NCBI GenBank assembly: GCA_944322815.1
Contig: CALUQB010000017.1
Span: 1 to 55,113 of the forward strand
DNA length: 55,113 nucleotides
Direction: 5' to 3'
Source of the DNA: an uncultured Bacteroidales bacterium
GTDB lineage: Bacteria > Bacteroidota > Bacteroidia > Bacteroidales > UBA932
Notes under the pieces: generated by a model
What the model saw: only the letters and a program-made list of their open reading frames with translations
What the model was told of the DNA's origin: nothing
Databases searched by the model: none
Part shown: one piece after another, positions 17,448 to 25,219 of the stretch
How the letters are laid out: the number at the start of each line of letters is the position of its first letter
Position numbering within the stretch: the stretch's first letter is position 1
Program-made: the position numbers and the translations under genes

Positions 17448-17636
17448 TTATTCCATAATCTGCCAGTATTCGCCTATATCCGGTCCGATACGTTTGAGTA
17501 TTCCTTCTGCTTTCATCCTGGCAATATGCTTTTCCACCGCTTTTGGTGTTATGCCGATCCGTTCTGCAAGTGCCGCTGCACTTAGCGAATTATCTTGAGA
17601 TAGTAGAACGATGATTTTCTCCCTACTTTTTATCAT
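17448..17636 (-). pseudogene. Winged-helix fragment of an AlbA_2-type regulator
   Basis: Frame of 62 codons consisting only of a winged helix-turn-helix: S-A-A-A-L-A-E-R-I-G-I-T-P-K-A-V-E-K-H-I, then the wing R-I-G-P-D-I-G-E-Y-W-Q-I. This matches the extreme C-terminus of large Bacteroidales proteins with an N-terminal AlbA_2/ATP-binding domain. In the same frame a TAA codon lies two codons upstream of the ATG, and no N-terminal domain is recognisable in the roughly 270 bases beyond. I read it as a leftover, though a free-standing small regulator cannot be excluded. The spacer to the glycyl radical activase otherwise holds only AT-rich DNA and a promoter. Confidence 0.6.
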
Positions 17637-17858
17637 ATCTTATCAACGGAGTCTGTCCGATGTCGAAGCCCGGTACAGGATCTTGCCGCCGACCTGTGTG
17701 CAGTCGGATGACAAGGATGGACTCACTGCACCGGATTCCGTAGAATACGTCATGTTCCGTTCTTGCCTGAATAGCAGAAGATGGCAAAGCAGATATTTTA
17801 ATAAATAATATATAATATTAAATATTTTAGAATAATCTGCTAATATTACAGCCGATTA

Positions 17859-17890
17859 TTTGGAATATATATTATTTAATGCGATATTTG
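17859..17890 (+). promoter_or_regulatory. Probable promoter of the glycyl radical enzyme pair
   Basis: TTTG at 17859-17862, 20 bases, then GATATTTG at 17883-17890 (one mismatch to TAnnTTTG). It is embedded in about 80 bases of very AT-rich DNA, and the activase ATG is 17 bases downstream. Confidence 0.5.
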
Positions 17891-17907
17891 CTTGAAAGCA
17901 GTATGAA

Positions 17908-18792
17908 ATGAAAGGTATCATCACAGCTATCCAGAGAATGTCCATACATGACGGGCCGGGACTACGTTCCACTCTTTTCATGAAAGGGTGCAACCTCAGA
18001 TGCCGCTGGTGCCATAATCCGGAAACGTGGAACCCTCTGAAACAACTTCAGCATATACCGTCCAGATGTATGGAATGCCATACTTGCCAGTCTGTATGCC
18101 GGTATGACGTTTTCAGCTCAGGAGAAGGGCCTCTGGAACTGGACAGGAAATCATGCATTCTGTGTGGGGACTGTGTCGAAAACTGTCCGGGGGAAGCCTT
18201 GTCGATAGTGGGACGGGAGATAACGGCCGGAGACGCAGCTGCGGAACTGCTTTCTGACAAGGTGTTTTTCGAGACTGCCGGCGGAGGAGTCACCATATCA
18301 GGCGGTGAACCGCTGCTGCAGGCGGAGTTTTGCAGGGAAGTGCTGGAAATATGCAAAAATGAAGATATCCATACGGCGATCGAAAGTAATCTGACAGGAA
18401 GCTGGCAAGTGATTTCAGGACTGTCTGATTATGTGGACCTGTGGATGTGTGACCTGAAGATATATGATTCCGCGAAACACAAGGAATGGACCGGAGCAGG
18501 AAATGAGATCATAAAGGAAAATATCGCGAGACTTGCCATGTCCGGTGCAGTGCTGACTGTGAGGACTCCCGTTATCCCCGGAGTCAATGATGATGAAAAC
18601 GAGATCGGAAAGATGTGCGAATTCCTGTCTTCCGTCCACGGCAATATCGTTTATGAACTTCTTCCGTTCCACACTCTCGGATTCGAAAAATACGGGAATC
18701 TCGGGATGCGGAATCAGGTGGAAGGAATGAAAGACCTTGATACCGCAGTGCTCGAAAGGCTGAAACGGATACCGGAACAATATGGCTTTTGA
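17908..18792 (+). CDS. Glycyl radical enzyme activating protein (radical SAM)
   Basis: Protein of 294 residues. The radical SAM cluster is C28-x3-C32-x2-C35 in K-G-C-N-L-R-C-R-W-C-H-N-P. A two-cluster ferredoxin insert follows, with C54, C57, C60, C64 and C83, C86, C89, C93. This insert is typical of activases for the dehydratase-type glycyl radical enzymes; the activase of pyruvate formate-lyase lacks it. The SAM-binding G-G-E-P is in T-I-S-G-G-E-P-L-L-Q. The enzyme abstracts a hydrogen from the conserved glycine of its partner, here encoded five bases downstream. The pair is fronted by its own promoter and ends at a strong hairpin, so it forms a two-gene operon. It works only without oxygen. 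Confidence 0.92.
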   Translation: MKGIITAIQRMSIHDGPGLRSTLFMKGCNLRCRWCHNPETWNPLKQLQHIPSRCMECHTCQSVCRYDVFSSGEGPLELDRKSCILCGDCVENCPGEALSIVGREITAGDAAAELLSDKVFFETAGGGVTISGGEPLLQAEFCREVLEICKNEDIHTAIESNLTGSWQVISGLSDYVDLWMCDLKIYDSAKHKEWTGAGNEIIKENIARLAMSGAVLTVRTPVIPGVNDDENEIGKMCEFLSSVHGNIVYELLPFHTLGFEKYGNLGMRNQVEGMKDLDTAVLERLKRIPEQYGF

Positions 18793-18797
18793 CAGAT

Positions 18798-20942
18798 ATG
18801 GATAAAATTCATGACACCAGAATCAGACATTTGAGAGAGAGGAAACTTGCACAGACTCAGGAAAAACTGAGGGTGGAAGGTTCTCTTGATGAAGATGACT
18901 ATGGCAGGATCGTCCCTCCTGAGGGACTCTGGCATACGATCCCGAACCATCCTGACGGATCTTTTTACGGATATGATGCGTGGGCAGACAATTTCTGTTC
19001 ACTGATGGACGTACATCCGGTCTATATTGATCCTGACGATGCCTTTGCCGGCCGCTGGATGTATTTCATGTCCAAAATGAGAAAGAACAAATGGAATCCG
19101 GCATACCCGTACACGCATTTGGAAGAGAATATAAGGAAATACGACATCATTTGCGGAATCGGAGATGACGCGCATTTTGCTCCGGACTATGAAATGGGAG
19201 TGAAACTCGGCTGGGGAGGACTGATAAGGAAAATAGAATATTATAAAACCGTAAATACGGCTCCGGAGCAGATACATTTCTATGATTTGCATCTGCGTGT
19301 TATCAGGGCTGTCCAGGGGTGGATCGGAAGACATGTCGCGAAGGCGGAGGAACTGGCTGCCTCCGAGACCGATCCCGGAAAGAAACAGTCTTTCGTGGAA
19401 ATCGCACAAACGAACAGGAATATTCTCGAAGACGCTCCGAAAACACTCAGAGAGGCGTGCCAGTGGATTATCTGGTATCATCTTGCATCCAGGACCTACA
19501 ACAGGGATGGAGCCGGCGGACAGATAGATTCTCTCTTGCAGCCATTCTATGAAAATGATCTGGAAAAGGGCACGCTTGACAGGGATAAGGCAGTGTATTA
19601 CATGGCTTGTTTCCTGATAAACGATCCTGTTTACTGGCAGCTTGGAGGACCTGACGAGAACGGAAAGGACCAGACTTCCGAAATATCATTTGTCATCCTC
19701 GATGCGGCAGACAAGATAAATACTTCGCTGAATATCACTGTCAGAGTCCATGACGGTCTGGATGAAAGACTCATGAAAAAGGCGGTGGAGTATCTGGTGA
19801 AGAACCGGAACGGCTGGCCGCGTTTTTCAGGTGACCAGGCACTGGTGGCCGGATTCATGAAGAACGGTTTCTCAAAAGAGCTTGCCAGGAAAAGAATCGC
19901 TGTAGGATGCAACTGGATGTCTCTTCCCGGCCTGGAGTACACCCTGAATGATCTGGTCAAGGTGAACATGGCGAAAGTCTTTGAGGTGGCCTTTAAGGAG
20001 CTGGAGCACCGGAATGACATATCGCTGCAGATGTTGTGGGAAAATTTTACGGAACATCTCGGTATTGCCGTGCATACGGCAGCGGAAGGCATAAGGCACC
20101 ATCTCAGGTATCAGAAATACAATGAACCTGAACTGCTGCTGAATCTCCTGAGCCATGGCCCGATAGAAAAGGCCAGAGATGCTTCCGATGACGGGGCGGA
20201 GTATTACAATCTGGCCATAGACGGGGCCGGACTTGCGATAGTGGCGGATTCGTTCGCGGCCATCGAAGAGCATGTGGAAGGCTCAGGGCAGATTTCATGG
20301 CCTCAGCTTTATCATGCCGTAGATTCTGATTTCGGAGGACCTGAAGGAGAACGTATACGGCTGATTCTGAGAAAGACAGGTAGATACGGGAAGGAAAATT
20401 CGACCGGAGAGAAATGGGCCTTGAGAGTCCGGGATGTTTTTACGGTAGATGTCCGTGCGGAGTCCGAGCCGGAACTCCGGAGGTGTTTCATACCGGGCTT
20501 TTTCTCGTGGGCGAATACCGTAGGCTTCGGCGAAGCTGTCGGAGCCACTCCTGACGGCAGACATGCCGGCAAGCCTATCTCCCATGGCGCCAATCCTTCT
20601 CCAGGCTTTGTCACTGACGGAGCTTCCCTCTCGTTGGCGAAAGCAGTGGCGAAGATACAGCCCGGATACGGAAATACGGCGCCCATGCAGTGGGAACTTG
20701 ATCCGACCATGGCACGTGGCGATAACGTACCACTGATAGAAGGCATCATCAAGGCTCACTTCAAGCTCGGCGGTACTCTGATAAACGTGAACATCATGGA
20801 TAAGGAAAAGGTCCTCGAAGCTCACAAGGACCCGTCAAAATATCCTGACCTGGTAGTCCGTGTCACAGGATTTACAGCTTATTTTCCCATGCTTTCGCCA
20901 CGGTTCCGCCAGCTTGTGGTCGACAGGATTCTGGAGAATTAG
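18798..20942 (+). CDS. Glycyl radical enzyme with atypical active site
   Basis: Protein of 714 residues from the ATG at 18798 (an in-frame TTG at 18789 overlaps the activase stop). The glycyl loop is R-V-T-G-F-T-A-Y-F with Gly691, followed by the usual R-F-R-Q-L-V-V-D-R near the end. The thiyl cysteine is Cys371 in V-G-C-N-W-M-S-L-P-G. The residue two after it is Trp, whereas most dehydratases, decarboxylases and choline lyase have Glu (G-C-V-E). It is also not the C-C pair of pyruvate formate-lyase. The N-terminal H-F-A-P-D-Y-E...L-G-W-G-G-L block is normal. The fold and radical chemistry are therefore secure, but the substrate is unknown. No transporter, dehydrogenase or microcompartment gene accompanies it. 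The sialic acid locus beyond the terminator is convergent and need not be related. Confidence 0.88.
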   Translation: MDKIHDTRIRHLRERKLAQTQEKLRVEGSLDEDDYGRIVPPEGLWHTIPNHPDGSFYGYDAWADNFCSLMDVHPVYIDPDDAFAGRWMYFMSKMRKNKWNPAYPYTHLEENIRKYDIICGIGDDAHFAPDYEMGVKLGWGGLIRKIEYYKTVNTAPEQIHFYDLHLRVIRAVQGWIGRHVAKAEELAASETDPGKKQSFVEIAQTNRNILEDAPKTLREACQWIIWYHLASRTYNRDGAGGQIDSLLQPFYENDLEKGTLDRDKAVYYMACFLINDPVYWQLGGPDENGKDQTSEISFVILDAADKINTSLNITVRVHDGLDERLMKKAVEYLVKNRNGWPRFSGDQALVAGFMKNGFSKELARKRIAVGCNWMSLPGLEYTLNDLVKVNMAKVFEVAFKELEHRNDISLQMLWENFTEHLGIAVHTAAEGIRHHLRYQKYNEPELLLNLLSHGPIEKARDASDDGAEYYNLAIDGAGLAIVADSFAAIEEHVEGSGQISWPQLYHAVDSDFGGPEGERIRLILRKTGRYGKENSTGEKWALRVRDVFTVDVRAESEPELRRCFIPGFFSWANTVGFGEAVGATPDGRHAGKPISHGANPSPGFVTDGASLSLAKAVAKIQPGYGNTAPMQWELDPTMARGDNVPLIEGIIKAHFKLGGTLINVNIMDKEKVLEAHKDPSKYPDLVVRVTGFTAYFPMLSPRFRQLVVDRILEN

Positions 20943-20987
20943 TCGGAAATACGGTTTTCATCATAGTTATTAGTGTATTTTTTTTGC

Positions 20988-21025
20988 GCAAGAAAGCCCG
21001 GCGGGATTCCGTCGGGCTTTCTTGC
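20988..21025. terminator. Strong hairpin between convergent operons
   Basis: GCAAGAAAGCCCG (20988-21000) pairs perfectly over 13 bases with CGGGCTTTCTTGC (21013-21025). It lies 45 bases after the glycyl radical enzyme and 18 bases after the opposing lipoprotein gene. There is no T-run on the exit side of either strand. Confidence 0.7.
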
Positions 21026-21043
21026 AATATATTCACTGAACTA

Positions 21044-22798
21044 TCAGTAGGCTTCCAGTATTCTGACTTCTTCTATGAGACATCTCCACATCGACCCTGT
21101 AGCATCTCCAGGCTGTTTGTTCGTGATGGTCACGCTCGTAGACGGCGTAGCTCCGGTGATGGTGAATTCGTATGTGGTAGACTTGTCAGGCTCTTCCTGA
21201 CCGCCGGATACGAATTCAGGTTCCACCAGGGAAGAGGCACCGTTGATAGTACCGCCTCCGTTCACAATAAACTCGAGATATGACCTCTCCAGAGTCCATA
21301 CTCCGCCGGAAACCGTATGATATGGCGTGGCTATCACAGTCACCTTCACGTCGGAAGTTCCTGTGAGTCCGGAGAACTTAGGAGTTTCGGCTGACTGTGT
21401 ACCAGAGGCTGCAGCGGTATTTTTCTTTCCAAGGGTGATCTGTCCCGGCCGCGGATATACGAAATCGCTGAATGTCCATCCTTTTTCGGCCAGTATCGCC
21501 TTTAGTTCGTCCGAACATGTGGTCCATGCCGGAGACGCATTGTTTACCTTGCCGTTAGGAACATCGTAGTATCTTAGAAGTTCCTGCGATACTCCCATGT
21601 CCGGTTCTACCCAGTCGAAGCTGTCTACGAACAGATAAGGGTAGATGGTGAAGTCGACGGTCTCCGGATTGTCGGCCTGTACCGTGAAGCTGATGGTATT
21701 GTATTCTTCAGGAATGCCTTCTCCGTATGCCGTGTAAGCCTTGTAGTTCCCGGCGTTCAGCAGGGCGGAAGCCGTACCTTCCACTGAGGTGGTCAGAGTC
21801 TCGATGAAAGTTTCTGTAGTATTCATGACCGAATACAGGTTTATTTCCTGTCCGCCCCTGACACTGCCCGTCTTGTCATCGGTCACCCTGATGGTGATCT
21901 GGGACAGAGGAAGGAACTGATCCTCTGATATTTTCCCGAGATCGCAGCTGGCATATTCTCCGCTTGTCAGTGAAACCGCACCGTTCTCGCCTATTTCGCT
22001 GTTCCCTGCGAAAACAGGCTCCAGAGGGCAAGGTTTGCCGATCTCATCGTATACAGTCACTTCGATGCCGCCGGACAAAGTACTGAACGGCAGGACTCCT
22101 ACCGGAATGTATTGTGTTCCGGATGTGAGTGTCAGCCCGTCCGGGAAGCTTACCATTATGGAATTCGCTCCGTTCTTCACGGATCCTTCATCCAGTACCG
22201 GCTCGTCTCCGAGGAAATTTATTTTGGCCGTACCGGCAATATATGAACCGGCGGCAGGCTGCGGTATGCTCACCATCATGCTGTAGATCGTGATGTTTTC
22301 ATCTGACGCCAGTCCCAGGTCAAGGATTGCACCCATGTGCTTGAACTCAAGGTCTGCCTGCCTGTCTGTTATTGATGACATTGCAGCCAGATTCAGGGCA
22401 TTCGGATTGTGCCCTGCGCTGAAAGTCTGCTGCTCTGGAACGACCATGTTTACATCCACGTATACACGGGATTCTCCTGTCCCCGGGAAGTAGGCATAAG
22501 CCATGTCGCCCGTACTTGCAGGAATGCCTGCCTCCACAGGGCTCAGGCTGGTGGAAGCGGATGCTTCATCAGTCCTGTACGGTATCTCTACGGTGGCTCC
22601 GACGAAGATTCCCGCCTGCTCTCCTGCATTCCATCTGTAATCCGGGGTCCTGTCACCTGCGGCTACCGTCATGTTTCCGATGCTGCCCGTAAATGATATC
22701 GGGTCAGTGATTGTCGTTTTTTCTTCCGGCTGGCATCCCGCCAATACCAAGACGGCGGATGATACGGCCAGCAAATCTGATAATATCTTTCTTTTCAT
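21044..22798 (-). CDS. Fimbrillin-like surface lipoprotein of the sialic acid locus
   Basis: Protein of 584 residues. The signal ends in V-L-V-L-A-G-C, with the lipid cysteine at about residue 22. The N-terminal two thirds resemble fimbrillin/Mfa-like proteins: P-D-Y-R-W-N-A-G-E-Q-A-G-I-F, A-Y-A-Y-F-P-G-T-G, L-E-F-K-H-M-G-A-I-L-D-L, and G-T-Q-Y-I-P-V-G-V-L-P. The C-terminal part (about 390-584) looks like a separate beta-sandwich that ends in R-C-L-I-E-E-V-R-I-L-E. It is the last gene of the leftward sialidase-SusCD operon, 35 bases after the secreted sialidase. That position suits a surface glycan-binding protein, though fimbrial-type assembly is an alternative. Binding to sialylated glycans is inference from position alone. 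Confidence 0.75.
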   Translation of the reverse strand: MKRKILSDLLAVSSAVLVLAGCQPEEKTTITDPISFTGSIGNMTVAAGDRTPDYRWNAGEQAGIFVGATVEIPYRTDEASASTSLSPVEAGIPASTGDMAYAYFPGTGESRVYVDVNMVVPEQQTFSAGHNPNALNLAAMSSITDRQADLEFKHMGAILDLGLASDENITIYSMMVSIPQPAAGSYIAGTAKINFLGDEPVLDEGSVKNGANSIMVSFPDGLTLTSGTQYIPVGVLPFSTLSGGIEVTVYDEIGKPCPLEPVFAGNSEIGENGAVSLTSGEYASCDLGKISEDQFLPLSQITIRVTDDKTGSVRGGQEINLYSVMNTTETFIETLTTSVEGTASALLNAGNYKAYTAYGEGIPEEYNTISFTVQADNPETVDFTIYPYLFVDSFDWVEPDMGVSQELLRYYDVPNGKVNNASPAWTTCSDELKAILAEKGWTFSDFVYPRPGQITLGKKNTAAASGTQSAETPKFSGLTGTSDVKVTVIATPYHTVSGGVWTLERSYLEFIVNGGGTINGASSLVEPEFVSGGQEEPDKSTTYEFTITGATPSTSVTITNKQPGDATGSMWRCLIEEVRILEAY

Positions 22799-22833
22799 AG
22801 CTTGTCAAATAAATGGTCTGATGCTTTTCCCTG

Positions 22834-23973
22834 TTATTTTTTGAATGCCTCTGAAGGAATTACGGTGAAAGTCATGGTGTCGTAGCTGGTCTTTTCGCCG
22901 GTTTCGTAAAAGACCGCCACGTCTCCGTTTTCCAGAACCAGAAGATCCGAGTAGGCCGCAGGCAGATCGCTCAGTCTGAAAGCGATCCTCCATGTCTTGC
23001 CTGAATCGTCGCTCTGTTTGACAGTCATGTCCTTCCGTCTGGTCATGTGGTCGGGATTCGAGAACAATACGGTTCCGGTCGGTTTCCCTTTCGGAGCGTA
23101 ATTGATGATGCTTGCATTGCATACGGGTTCTATAAGGCTCTTGTCAAGGTACGGTTCATCGAATGTGATGCCTCCGTCATGGCTTATGGCTACGAGTCTG
23201 GCCGCACCCTTTTCCACCCTGTCCTTGTCGCGGGGTCCGCGCATGTTCAGCATGATATCCCCGTTCCTGAGTTCGGTCACGGTACTTTCGTTCCCGACCC
23301 CCGGATTTCCTCCGATGTGCCAGGTTTCTCCGGCATCATCGGAATAGATGATATGCGAAACGGTGCCGTTTCCGAATACTCCGTGATTGCATGGAACGAC
23401 TATCCTGCCTTTGTGCGGTCCTTTGCTGAGCTGGATGGCATGACATGGCCCGGTGGCATACCAGGTCCATTCCGGAAGTTTCGTTTCCGTGGTGATTTCA
23501 CGAGCGTCCGACCATGTCCGGCCGTTGTCATCCGAATACAGGACGAAAACCCTTCTGGTATCGATGGAAGTCCTTTCGTGTATAGCCTTTTCGGGATCTT
23601 TGCCGTTGTTCCACGTCGACAGAAGTATGATGCGCCCTGTTTCCCGGTCCACTACCGGACACGGATTTCCGCATACGTTTTCCCCGTCATCCCAGACAGT
23701 GATGATTTCTCCCCAGGTCTTGCCTCCGTCGGTGGATCGGCGGGCTACCAGATCTATGTCTCCGGTATCTCCGCCTCCGTTCTGCCTTGCCTCTGCGAAA
23801 GCTACTATGCTTCCGTCCGCAGCCTGTATGAGTGAAGGTATCCTGTATGTATGTACGCCTGCATCGCCTTTCCGGAACAGGACTTCCGTCAATACCGGTT
23901 CAGGCTGCTGTCCTGCTGCACTTGTGAATGCAAGTGCAGCCAATGATGTAAGTATAATGCTTTTCAGTGTCAT
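22834..23973 (-). CDS. Exo-alpha-sialidase, GH33-like, secreted
   Basis: Protein of 379 residues with a signal peptide (about 4-20, ending A-A-G-Q-Q). Y-R-I-P-S-L carries the first arginine of the sialidase triad, and F-A-E-A-R follows. Asp-box repeats of the S-x-D-x-G-x-T-W type occur at S-T-D-G-G-K-T-W, S-D-D-N-G-R-T-W, S-D-D-A-G-E-T-W and S-D-D-S-G-K-T-W. The six-bladed catalytic domain fills the protein and there is no lectin domain. It would remove terminal sialic acid from host glycans in the periplasm or outside. It differs from the second sialidase of the locus, which is a lipoprotein. A structured repeat lies just before its start and separates it from the upstream gene of the operon. 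Confidence 0.93.
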   Translation of the reverse strand: MTLKSIILTSLAALAFTSAAGQQPEPVLTEVLFRKGDAGVHTYRIPSLIQAADGSIVAFAEARQNGGGDTGDIDLVARRSTDGGKTWGEIITVWDDGENVCGNPCPVVDRETGRIILLSTWNNGKDPEKAIHERTSIDTRRVFVLYSDDNGRTWSDAREITTETKLPEWTWYATGPCHAIQLSKGPHKGRIVVPCNHGVFGNGTVSHIIYSDDAGETWHIGGNPGVGNESTVTELRNGDIMLNMRGPRDKDRVEKGAARLVAISHDGGITFDEPYLDKSLIEPVCNASIINYAPKGKPTGTVLFSNPDHMTRRKDMTVKQSDDSGKTWRIAFRLSDLPAAYSDLLVLENGDVAVFYETGEKTSYDTMTFTVIPSEAFKK

Positions 23974-23988
23974 AAAGTCGATGTTAAA

Positions 23989-24284
23989 TAACGTCAGTTC
24001 GACGAATTATTTTACTTAGTACCAGAGACTTCGTCGAACTGACGTTACGATTTCTTCGAAATCTCCTTCCTTTTACGTGTCACCCCTCCTAAATTGGGTG
24101 ACCCAGTCACCCAATTACGTCTTTCTTCGAAAGACTAGCCCTGTCTTAACCCCCTGCACCCCCTATTAGGGGGATTTTCTTAGGCCTCTCGTATGGGAGG
24201 ACTTGTCTACGGATTCGTTCCACGAATCCTCTACAGAGGTAGTTCTCTGAAATTCACTGCGTTCTTTTCATCGAACTCACGTTA
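23989..24284. repeat. Multi-hairpin dispersed repeat, copy A (296 bases)
   Basis: A chain of perfect hairpins. First TAACGTCAGTTCGACGAA (23989-24006) with its exact inverse (24030-24047), 18 base pairs. Then GATTTC-TTC-GAAATC (24049-24063), AATTGGGTGAC-CCA plus inverse (24092-24116), GTCTTTC-TTC-GAAAGAC (24119-24135), CCCCCTA-T-TAGGGGG (24159-24173), GGATTCGT-TCC-ACGAATCC (24211-24229) and CCTCT-AC-AGAGG (24228-24239). The right end, TTCATCGAACTCACGTTA (24267-24284), is an inexact inverse of the left end. It is non-coding. Its last three bases supply the stop codon of the DapA-family gene. Copy B at 37278-37488 is nearly identical but lacks the third and fourth hairpins. Confidence 0.9.
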
Positions 24285-25214
24285 AATAAATTCAGGAATG
24301 ATGTCGTGAGCACGTTTCCTTATTTCGGGAACATATTTTTCCGGTATGGAGCGGTACGGCCATCTGAGTCGGCTTCCAACGTCTGCCCATCCTCCTGCGA
24401 GAGCCATGAAACGGTCGCATGCATGGTTCGGATAGTGCATTTCCACGATAAACGGATCTATGCATTCCGACATGAATTTCCGGATTCTGCTTTCCAGTTC
24501 CAAAGCCGATTCCATGTCGCTGCAAATCATGTCATACCATTTCTGTGCTGCTGTCGGATTCAGGCATGCGACATTCGAATACGCTCCGGATGCCCCGTTT
24601 TTCACTCCGGTAGCCAGATGGTGCCCTGGTACGAACACCGATATGTCGTCCGAGTTCGCCCTCATCTGTCCGTACCATTCTTCGGAACAGTTCTCGTCGA
24701 AGACTTTTACGCCAGTCAGGGACGGTACCTTCCTTTTGAGCATCTGCCAGCCTTCAGGCTTGAGTACTCTCTTCGCATGCGGAGGATTGTACAGTACCAG
24801 AGGTATTCCGTCAGCGTTCCTTTCCATCTCCGACAGGAAAACCACGGCTTCATCATCGCTTACGGGAAACCAGTCCGGCAGGATGACCTGTATGGCTCCG
24901 GGTTTCAACGGTGTCACGAGCCTGAGCCGTTCCAGTGATGTCTGTGCGCATGGATGGCTGACACCTATCTGGAAGGCTACACCTGCAGCGGTACATTTTG
25001 AGGCGAGCATTTCACTGATGGTCACGAATTCTTCCATGCTCTGTGAATAGAATTCGCAGGCAGTGCCGTTGGAGTATATTCCGTCAGGTGAAGATGCTAT
25101 GAGTACGTCCATTTCGTCTGACAGACGGGCCAGGTCCAGCCTGCCCTCGCTGTCGGTGGCGAGGAGCAGGGTGGCCCAGTTCCCTTTGAGGTTCGATGAA
25201 GTAAGTTTCTCCAT
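24282..25214 (-). CDS. DapA/NanA-family aldolase, divergent member
   Basis: TIM-barrel enzyme of 310 residues in the class I aldolase family of dihydrodipicolinate synthase and sialic acid lyase. The Schiff-base lysine is Lys170 in L-T-G-V-K-V-F-D, and Y-N-P-P-H (142-146) supplies the proton-relay tyrosine. The substrate carboxylate loop, G-T-T-G-E in the canonical lyase of this same locus, reads S-N-G-T-A-C-E-F here, so the substrate is probably different. It lies between susD and a structured repeat inside the sialidase operon. It may act on a modified sialic acid or another 2-keto acid released from host glycans; this is inference. Spacing to susD is five bases, so it is co-transcribed. 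The stop codon is contributed by the repeat. Confidence 0.82.
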   Translation of the reverse strand: MEKLTSSNLKGNWATLLLATDSEGRLDLARLSDEMDVLIASSPDGIYSNGTACEFYSQSMEEFVTISEMLASKCTAAGVAFQIGVSHPCAQTSLERLRLVTPLKPGAIQVILPDWFPVSDDEAVVFLSEMERNADGIPLVLYNPPHAKRVLKPEGWQMLKRKVPSLTGVKVFDENCSEEWYGQMRANSDDISVFVPGHHLATGVKNGASGAYSNVACLNPTAAQKWYDMICSDMESALELESRIRKFMSECIDPFIVEMHYPNHACDRFMALAGGWADVGSRLRWPYRSIPEKYVPEIRKRAHDIIPEFI

Positions 25215-25219
25215 GGTCT

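Noticed and set aside
18798-20942. Pyruvate formate-lyase or choline trimethylamine-lyase
   Set aside because: Pyruvate formate-lyase needs adjacent cysteines and its activase lacks the two ferredoxin clusters. Choline lyase has G-C-V-E. This protein has G-C-N-W.
23989-24284. Retron or other reverse-transcriptase-linked RNA
   Set aside because: It is heavily structured, but no reverse transcriptase or partner effector gene is present in the window.
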